This document shows, piece by piece, positions 57,090 to 64,000 of a stretch of 64,000 bases of DNA. Under the pieces are notes generated by a model, which saw nothing but the letters and a program-made list of their open reading frames with translations, was not told where the DNA came from and did no database searches. The stretch is from Glossina fuscipes (lineage: Eukaryota > Arthropoda > Insecta > Diptera > Glossinidae). The stretch lies in assembly GCF_014805625.2 (NCBI RefSeq), contig NW_024003855.1, positions 1,184,801 to 1,248,800 of the forward strand, read 5' to 3'. The translations under genes were made by a program, and so were the position numbers. Position 1 is the first letter of the stretch, and each line of letters starts with the position of its first letter.

Positions 57090-57093
57090 AGCT

Positions 57094-57606
57094 ACAAAAG
57101 CATTCAAGTATCAATGGGCTTCAAAGTAGCTCAAACAAGAGCAATTATAAAATTGTTTACTTTAATCAGGTGTATTTATGAATAAAACTGGTCTAGGCAG
57201 AGGTGTCAAAAAAAGGAGGAGTGAAATAAAAGACGAGAAAGCAGAAAAAGAATTTAATTATATATATATTAAATATATATACTATTTATATACACATACA
57301 TTTACCTATACAATCTTCTTATCCTACCCCGGCCAAGTTAAGTGACAATCTTTATATATGGATATAGATTATAAGGTATATATATATATATAATAAAAAT
57401 TGTTACTTAAATTGGGCAAGGCAAAATAAAGAAATTGTAAAAGGGTTATGATAGTGGAAGTTGCTTGCTTATGAGAAAGCGAGTATAGTATTTTAAACTA
57501 TGATATTTTAACCAAGCTGTTTCTCTTTAAGATGATAAAGGCAGGAACGCAAAAAAAGACTTCTTTACATGACAAAGCAAAAGGCAACAATAGTAATATA
57601 TTTTAT
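57094..57606. other. AT-rich spacer with TA repeats
   Basis: This stretch lies between solo LTR2 and the BEL integrase. It contains TA-rich microsatellites (about 57258-57300 and 57378-57392) and no gene. The 3' LTR expected for the BEL element was not recognised here. Confidence 0.5.
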
Positions 57607-58699
57607 TTAAAAACCATATGTGTAATAAAGCAAGAGAAGTAAACAAAAAGGAAAAACGAAATGGTATTGCCATTCACGATTTCGTCTGAACATCCGGCCC
57701 CCTTGAATGGACTCGGTCCGTTCAATAGGTAGACGTCGAACCTTAGTAGAAGTTCTACGTATTTCGCAACTGGAAGTCTTAACAGTGATAACACGTACAA
57801 CTCCGTCATTACCAGGATGAATTTCAGTAACACGACCCATGCGCAATTTTTGAGGAGGAAAATTGTCTTCCTCTACAACAACAACGTCCCTAACCACTAA
57901 TGACATTTGTCCACTTAGTTCGATTTTGCAACGTGTTTAAATAATCCTTAGACCATCTGTCCCAAAACTGTTGCAGATAATATTGCAATCTTTGATAACG
58001 CCGTAAATGGCTTACGTTGTTGACACCTCTTATGTCGGGATCAGGTATGGTTTTTAAAGCAGAGCCATTAACAAAATGACCAGGCGTTAGAGCTGGTTCG
58101 TCATTTGGACTCTCAGGCACGGGAGTGATAGGTCTTGAATTTAATACCGCTTCAATTTGTATTAAAAGTGTGTTGAATTCAAAAAAGTTAAATTTCGCAT
58201 CTTGTAGTATGCTTTTTAGATGAAATTTAGTGGACTTCACTGCAGCCTCCCAATGGCCACCAAAATGCGGAGAGCGTGGAGGTATGGTTTTCCAAATTAT
58301 GCCACGTGAAGCACATTCATTAAATATAATATCTGTACTTTTAAACATCTTGTAAAGCTCATGCAATTCGTTTTTTGCACCAATAAAATTAGTTGCATTG
58401 TCACTGTAAATCACTGAACATAGGCCACGTCGCCCAATGAAACGCCTTAAAACAGCTAAGAAAGCTTAAGCAGATAAATCTTCTACCAACTCTAAACGTA
58501 CGACCTTTGTACAAAAACATATGAAAATAGATATATAGCCTTTTGTAGAAACAATGCCGCGTCTGCCATAATATATTTGAAATGGACCACAAAAATCGAC
58601 CCCTATTACATTAAACGGTCTTGGTTGTTGAACTCGTAAATCAGGTAAATCGCCCATAAGATGGTTCTGTTTAGTTGGATTAGTATGAAAGCATAACAC
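57607..58699 (-). pseudogene. Integrase of the BEL element, broken
   Basis: From 58699 leftward: NVIGVDFCGPFQIYYG (first catalytic Asp), then after a stop at about 58468 YSDNATNFIGAKNEL (second Asp), and PPRSPHFGGHWEAAVKSTKF (catalytic Glu). The DDE triad is therefore still visible. The BEL-typical stretch EAVLNSRPITPV and ALTPGHFVNGSAL follows. A frame change near 57900 leads into VRDVVVVEEDNFPPQKLRMG and RVTEIHPGNDGVVRV, the DUF5641-type C-terminal domain. Confidence 0.87.
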
Positions 58700-58738
58700 A
58701 CAACTTCGACATATAGATCGATCCTTGCCATGGATTGG

Positions 58739-60469
58739 TCAATAAGATTGACGAATTATGCTTAGTAATGTTTGTGGGCCAACATGATGATTAATTTTAT
58801 GAGAGTAGCGTGCTAGTGTATACGTAAAAGCGTGATTTTTTGGTAATAGTACAGGATGTTTACTGTTGAAGTCCAGATTAGAGTTTCTTAATCGGCCACC
58901 CACTCTTAGCAAACCGTTATTATCAAGGAATGGTGATAAAGATTGTATATGACTTTTGGCATTAAGGTTAGCACCCTTTTGTACAGCTGCAAATTCAGCA
59001 TGAAAAGAAATGATTTGTATGTATTTGATAATTTTTAGACGAGATGCGTCAAGTTCTGTAGCATCCAATGAACAGCATTTTCTTTTAGCCTTAAATTCAC
59101 AATTGTATATAAAACGCAGCATGTAAGCGACTGTGTTAAGTAAACGTACATTATCGTTATGAAATTTAATACTAATGATTAAATCATGTTGTTGTGAAAT
59201 TGTCGTTGTTAATATCATCTTTATAGGTTTTCTTTCTAATTTGTTATCATCGTATTTTAAATTGTATAGAAATTGCGGCCAAATAGACGAAGCTAACGTT
59301 AAAAAATTTGTCCCGTGAAACCAAAATGTTGAATGCATTAATTCAGCTGGTAACACACCACGAGATAATATATCAGCTGGGTTTAAATTGGATGGAATAT
59401 GTCTCCATTGCGAGCTTGTTGAAATTTGTTGAATGATTGCCACCCTATTAGCAATAAAGGTACTCCAATTGCATGAGTCTTCGGATATCCAACTTAACAC
59501 TATGGCTGAGTCGGTCCAGAAGTTGTTAGATTGTATAAAATCGTAAGCTTCTTGAACTTTCTTGACGAGTTGTACCATTGTTACAGCAGCGCAGATTTCT
59601 AATCTTGGCAAACTACATTTCTTGATAGGTGCTACCTTTGATTTGGCACAAAGCAAATTTGAAGTTATTTTCGTATCGTTATTTATTTATCTGAAGTATA
59701 CACATGCACCATATGCGCTTTCTGAACTATCAGTGAACAGATGAATTTCATATTTTGCATCAGGAGTGAATGCTAAGCGATCCACTTCTAAATCGATTAA
59801 ATTACATAATTGCCGTCTAAAATTTGACCACACCATCTCGTATTTAATAGCTAATTCGTCATCCCAATCCAAATCTAACCGCCACAATTATTGAATGAAA
59901 ATTTTTGCCATTAGTATGACTGGCGATACTAAGCCTATCGGATCAAAAAATTGTGAAATTTCAGATAAAATTGTTGTTTTAGTATAATTTTTGTTGAATT
60001 TTATATCAATCTTGTAAAGAATTTTGTCCTTTGCAGGATCCCAAACAATTCTAAGACTTTTGATCGCATTTGAATTTTTAATGGTGAATAAAGTTTCACG
60101 ATTTTCTTTAGGAATGTGTTTAATCAAGTGTTGATGATTTGCACACCATTTGTTTAGGCTGAAAGCTCCTTTGGATAAAATAGAAATTAATTTTGCTTAT
60201 AATTGCATGGCTTCATGAAGTGTGTTGCAACCCGTTAATAGATCATCTACATAAAAATTTGTGTTTATAGCATTTGCAGCTAACGGAAAATTATGTAATT
60301 CATCAATGGCTAATTGTTTCAATGCGCGCGTGGCTAAAAATGATGCAAATGCAGTTCCATATGTAACTGTAGTTAGTTGGTATAGCTGCACTGGTTGATC
60401 GCCTTGTGAACGCCATAACACAAAATGGGATCGCCTGTCATCGGGATCGAGAGCAATTTGACGATACAT
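58739..60469 (-). pseudogene. RT and RNase H of the BEL element, broken
   Basis: RT palm: MYRQIALDPDDRRSHFVLW and TNFYVDDLLTGCNTL (YVDD at about 60242-60253), frame 60197-60469. The connection is at 59888-60127 (SQFFDPIGLVSPVILMAKIF, the BEL hallmark). RNase H is at 59687-59887 and 58739-59656: IHLFTDSSESAYGACVYFR, SLPRLEICAAVTMVQLVKK, NFWTDSAIVLSWI and RHIPSNLNPADILSRG. The frames are separated by stops and frameshifts. RT fingers upstream (60480-60850) are only partly readable. Confidence 0.86.
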
Positions 60470-61062
60470 TTTAGTTATATCGAAACCGTTAACCTACCGT
60501 AAATAAATCAGGTTGAATTACTGGCCCAACCATAAGAAGCTCGTTCAAAGATTTACCAGATGTGGTTTTTGATGACGCATCAAATACGACGCGTAACTTT
60601 GTTGTGGAACTTACAAGTTTATGTACGCAGTGGTGCGGTAACACGTAATGTGGTTGTGAAAAATCAAATGATTATACAATTTCCATATGTGAAAGTTGAA
60701 TATATTCATTTATAAATTTAGTATAATCAATACGTAATTGTTCATTTGTTTCAAACTTTCGCTCAAGTGTCAGAAAGGGTTTAAAAGCTATGTCGTAAGA
60801 GTTACCCAATAAAGATGTTGATGATTTGAAAGGCAACTTTACACGAAAATATCAAAAAATATGTCAACACCCAATAACATGTCGACTCGTTGTGGTATAT
60901 TAAAACGTTCATCTGCTAATGGTATATGTTCTGCTATGTTCCAGTTTGAAATATCAATTTAAGCATCAGGAATGGTTCCGCTTATTTGGTCAACTATGTG
61001 AGCTTCAAGAGTAACCGAGAATGGTTTAAGTAGCGACTCAACATTTGTGATACATTTAAAGT

Positions 61063-62650
61063 TTAATGTTCCCACAGTTTTATTTGCACATTGAAATTGT
61101 ATTGGAGCGTATTGACGGTCATATGAACCATGCGTTCAGAAATCATATTAATTTGTGAACCACCATCCAATAGAACACGACAAGGAAAGCGTTGGTTGTA
61201 TTTCGATATAATATAAACAATTGCTGTAGCTAGTATACTTCGTTCTGTGTGTTGTGTTTTCAAAGCAGCAAAATTTTTAGGTTGTGCTTGATCACTCATG
61301 TTATGATTTGTATTTTCTGCAGGTTCGATATGATTTGTTGCATTGATTTGATTATGTTTTGAAGCAGTGTAATTTGCCACTTGCGGGCGTTCAAAATGTA
61401 ATAGTGAATGACGGCATTTGCCACATGTGTGACAACGACCTTTAGAGGTGCAATCAGATAAATTATGTTTTTTTGAATTTAAGACAATTGACACAAAGTT
61501 TGAGTGCATGTACTTTGTTCAATCTGTCAGCAGCAAATAAGCTTAAAAAATCAGAACAGCGATATATAACATGACCCGGTTTTTGGCAAAAGCTGCAGCA
61601 ATTTTCAATGGTAACAAAAGACTTTGCTGTTCTTTGAACCCTTTTGGTTCTATAGCACGGCTAGTGGGAGCACCACCGGGTAAAGAAACAGAACTTAAAT
61701 TACTCTCAAGAATTTGACGTCTTTTTAAAAAATTTAATAATTCAGAGAGTGCTGGTAAACGATCAATTGGCGCCTTTTCATTCCACTTATTCAATGTATC
61801 GGACTCAAGCTTGGATGTTATGATGTATACCATAAGACCGTCCCATGATTCAACTGGACGATTAATAGTTTTCAAACCTATAAGGCGATTATTCATGTGA
61901 TCGATTAATTCTCGTAAATCAGCTGCACTCGCTAAAATGATCTTAGGATGCTTGAAAATTTGTTTGATATTCTGATTCCCAATAATTTTCTTGTTTTCAA
62001 AGCGGTCTTTCAGCCTTTGTAATATTATTTCATAATTTTCAGCAAATGATTTTTATGCCAGCTATCGGAGCCTTTGCAGCCGGACTCAATTTAGATACCA
62101 AATGATGCAATTTAGTAAATGTGTTAAGTCTTTCATTGTTGTGCACCAAATTCATCGAACCAAGCTATCCATGTGGTAACATCACCAGAAAATTCGCGTA
62201 ATTCGATTTTTGGCAGTTTTACAATGTCGTATATTTCATCAGATAATATCGCTTGGGAAACATGAATTGTTTGGTTCGAATCTGAATGGTTGAGTCTTGA
62301 TATGCACACTTTTAACCTTGTTGCTATACAGTAATATAATTCTTCATATTTTGATCTATTTGGTTGAGAGATTTTATCAAAATCTTTTTCTTCAATTTTT
62401 GTTTGTACTTTGTTGAAAGCATCAAAAGCACTGTCTAAAGCTTTGAGCCTTATATTTAATTCACCCAAAAAAACGCCACTTGAATCTTCTTGTATACATT
62501 TTGCGAAATGATTGACACGGTCAATTTGCTGTTCGGTCACCGTGCGACGGTTAAAGCTAATAGCGCTTTATCAAGTTTTTTGCTGCGGTATTGCACGGCA
62601 TCAACTCCAGTTTTCAATTCCGTTTGATCATCCACGAAAAAGCACGTGTT
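61063..62650 (-). pseudogene. Gag and protease of the BEL element, broken
   Basis: The N-terminal region at about 62541-62650 (ELKTGVDAVQYRSKKLDKAL) is joined by a frameshift to 62133-62540, which ends KIELREFSGDVTTWIAWFDE (the DUF1759-type Gag core). A middle part is at 61543-61896 (MVYIITSKLESDTLNKWNE, ALSELLNFLKRRQILE). A zinc-knuckle-like CTSKGRCHTCGKCRHSLLHF is at about 61430-61480. The protease motif CRVLLDGGSQINMISERM is at about 61130-61190, with Asp-Gly-Gly where DSGS or DGGS is usual in BEL. Confidence 0.84.
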
Positions 62651-63412
62651 TAATTGACGTAATTATTATGGAAATTGTTTAAGATACTTTATTCATCGGG
62701 GACTCCAAAAAAATGATAGTGCAAGTTGATTCATTGGTAGCTACATTGTACACACGTGATAAAGAAAATATAAGATAACAATGGCAAAAATTAATGAAGT
62801 TCGAAGAAAAAAAGCATGTAACGGGGAATAAGAAAGAAGAATCATAACAACCTTGATTCGAAGTCAAAGAACATACACACACTCACAAAAATAAATTTAA
62901 ATTAGTTATACTTTTATATATAGAAGTAGGTAAAAACAAGAAAGGAAATGCGGCAACGAGGTTTCCAAACTAATACGCCTAATGCTAAAGATGATACCAA
63001 GCTTAACAAAGATAATTATAAAGAAAATGAATAATGCGAAGAAAGCACAAATGTAAAATCTCCAGAATCCGCATCACTGTTGATACTGAGCCTTCGGCAT
63101 TAGCTTATTCATACTCAATATGTCCACTAATTGTTTATTTACGTAAATATTATTGTCATTGACATTCCCTTAAAATAAAGAAACAATACGAATTAAACAT
63201 TTTATGCGCAGAAATGCAGAAATTCCTAGTAGCTAAAATAGAGGAGCTGCAGGTAGTTACACGATGAGAGGACAGACCATGACTTAACGGATGGATTACA
63301 TACGTATTGTTGGCGGACATATGGTAAAGGATGTACAATAAAAGAACAACGGACGTTAAACGGAAGTGTGCTTGACAATCATTTCTTTAATTTCTAGTTA
63401 TCTTATACGATT
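62651..63412. other. Stretch without a gene; possible BEL 5' LTR
   Basis: No coding sequence is recognised. This is where the 5' LTR of the minus-strand BEL element should lie. A TGTCCGCCAACAATACG (reverse complement of about 63303-63319) could be its start, but no matching 3' LTR was found to confirm this. Confidence 0.35.
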
Positions 63413-63520
63413 TTATTATTATTATTATTATTATTATTTTAATTTTAAACTAATGAATTGAATTCTTAGACTAAAAAAAGAGACATTGAGCACTAGCAAC
63501 ACAGGCTATCGGCTTTAATT
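63413..63520 (-). mobile_element. LINE family A 3' tail only (A4)
   Basis: On the minus strand about 105 bp match the end of A3 (AGCCGATAGCCTGTGTTGCT, then AGTGCTCAATGTCTCTTTTT, TAGTCTAAGAATT), finishing in (TAA)n. Possible target repeats are AAAATCG on both sides (about 63522-63528 and 63408-63414 on the plus strand as CGATTTT), with one indel nearby. No tRNA-like head is seen upstream. It is therefore best read as an extremely 5'-truncated LINE A copy rather than a SINE. Confidence 0.8.
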
Positions 63521-64000
63521 TATCGATTTTAATTTTTATAACATGCACTAAACGGTGTATAGTTATTTAACCCCTACCCTCTAACATTTCAAGCATATTA
63601 GATCTATAACACATCCTAGTCATTCTTATTGTAGTTAAGGATTTGTAAAAATATTAAAATAATGGTGAATTATCTTCTATTTTTTTAATGGGCTAAAGTT
63701 GGTATTTTTTTGTATGGAACCTAAAAGGGCCCTATTTCAATTTTTGGTCGTTTTAAAAGAACAAAAAAAGATCCCTAATGAATTAATAACTCATCAAATT
63801 TTTGCGTGAAAAATCCAATTGGGGGACTCATATTTATTTTGTTCCAATCGAATTAATCACACTTAGCAGCTTGAGAAGCATGATTCTTATCCCACCTCAA
63901 GACACCCTTTTTTATTTGAGTCTTAGTTAAGTTGATATAAGAGCAATGTATGAATTTATTACGTAAGCCGTCGTATGCAAATTTGTATTTGATTTCTCAA
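63521..64000. other. Stretch without a recognisable gene
   Basis: AT-rich sequence to the end of the window with no domain, RNA gene or known element. Confidence 0.5.

Larger units (their letters stand above)
57607..62650 (-). mobile_element. BEL/Pao retrotransposon, degraded
   Basis: Minus-strand gag, protease, RT, RNase H and integrase appear in BEL/Pao order, with many frameshifts and stops. The RT YVDD box, the BEL-type RNase H and an integrase followed by a DUF5641-like C-terminus are diagnostic of this superfamily. A possible primer site (TGGAGTCCCCGATG, reverse complement of about 62693-62706) lies roughly 40 bp before gag. The LTRs could not be delimited. Confidence 0.85.

Noticed and set aside
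57090..57093. LTR at 55913-57089 as the 3' LTR of the BEL element
   Set aside because: Both sides carry the same 4-bp target repeat AGCT, and the LTR matches LTR1 and G2, so it is an independent solo LTR of the Gypsy-type family. BEL elements usually make 5-bp duplications.

Overview
The window is eukaryotic, AT-rich, intron-poor and packed with retrotransposons. It most likely comes from a higher dipteran (a fruit-fly-like acalyptrate; inferred from I-type and CR1/Jockey-type LINEs, long-LTR Gypsy elements of the Osvaldo/Ulysses kind and a BEL/Pao element). I find no intact host gene. The only candidate host-type coding sequence is a broken zeste-like (Myb/SANT-like) DNA-binding domain near 20.7-21.1 kb.

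Four groups of elements make up nearly all recognisable sequence. LINE family A is I-clade-like: ORF1 has three zinc knuckles, ORF2 carries endonuclease, RT and RNase H, and the tail is (TAA)n. Its copies are A1 (1-4312, +), A2 (14821-19397, -), A3 (40077-45694, +, full length with a 13-bp target duplication) and a bare 3' tail, A4 (63413-63520, -). LINE family B is CR1/Jockey-like: ORF1 has a PHD-type finger, ORF2 has endonuclease and RT without RNase H, and the tail is (AAATA)n. Its copies are B1, B2, B7, B3, B6, B4 (almost full length, with an intact 927-codon ORF2) and the old B5. Long-LTR Gypsy-type material comprises two solo LTRs with 4-bp target duplications (8677-10591 and 55913-57089), an LTR remnant (12090-12925), a 4.8-kb element nested in B3 (29317-34094), a gag-like block (21740-24214) and a gag-to-integrase element split by B6 (35531-39600). 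One degraded BEL/Pao element lies at 57607-62650.

From left to right the layout is: A1; an 0.9-kb spacer; B1 and B2; solo LTR1; an LTR remnant; B7 abutting the 3'-truncated A2; the zeste-like remnant; a 170-bp tRNA-derived SINE; gag of G1; a 3-kb AT-rich stretch; B3 containing G2; G3 containing B6; A3; a spacer; B4 tail-to-tail with B5; solo LTR2; BEL; and the A4 tail.

The most interesting points are these. The SINE shares its 3' tail with LINE A, which suggests a SINE/LINE mobilisation pair. All three A copies share the same -1 frame break between RT and RNase H, with an A9 run inside the overlap. The LTRs carry arrays of short palindromes, and the G2 leader repeats a tRNA-Lys-type primer-binding motif six times. 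The nesting and decay suggest heterochromatin or a piRNA-cluster-like locus; this is inference. Family names come from visible motifs only, since no database search was possible.
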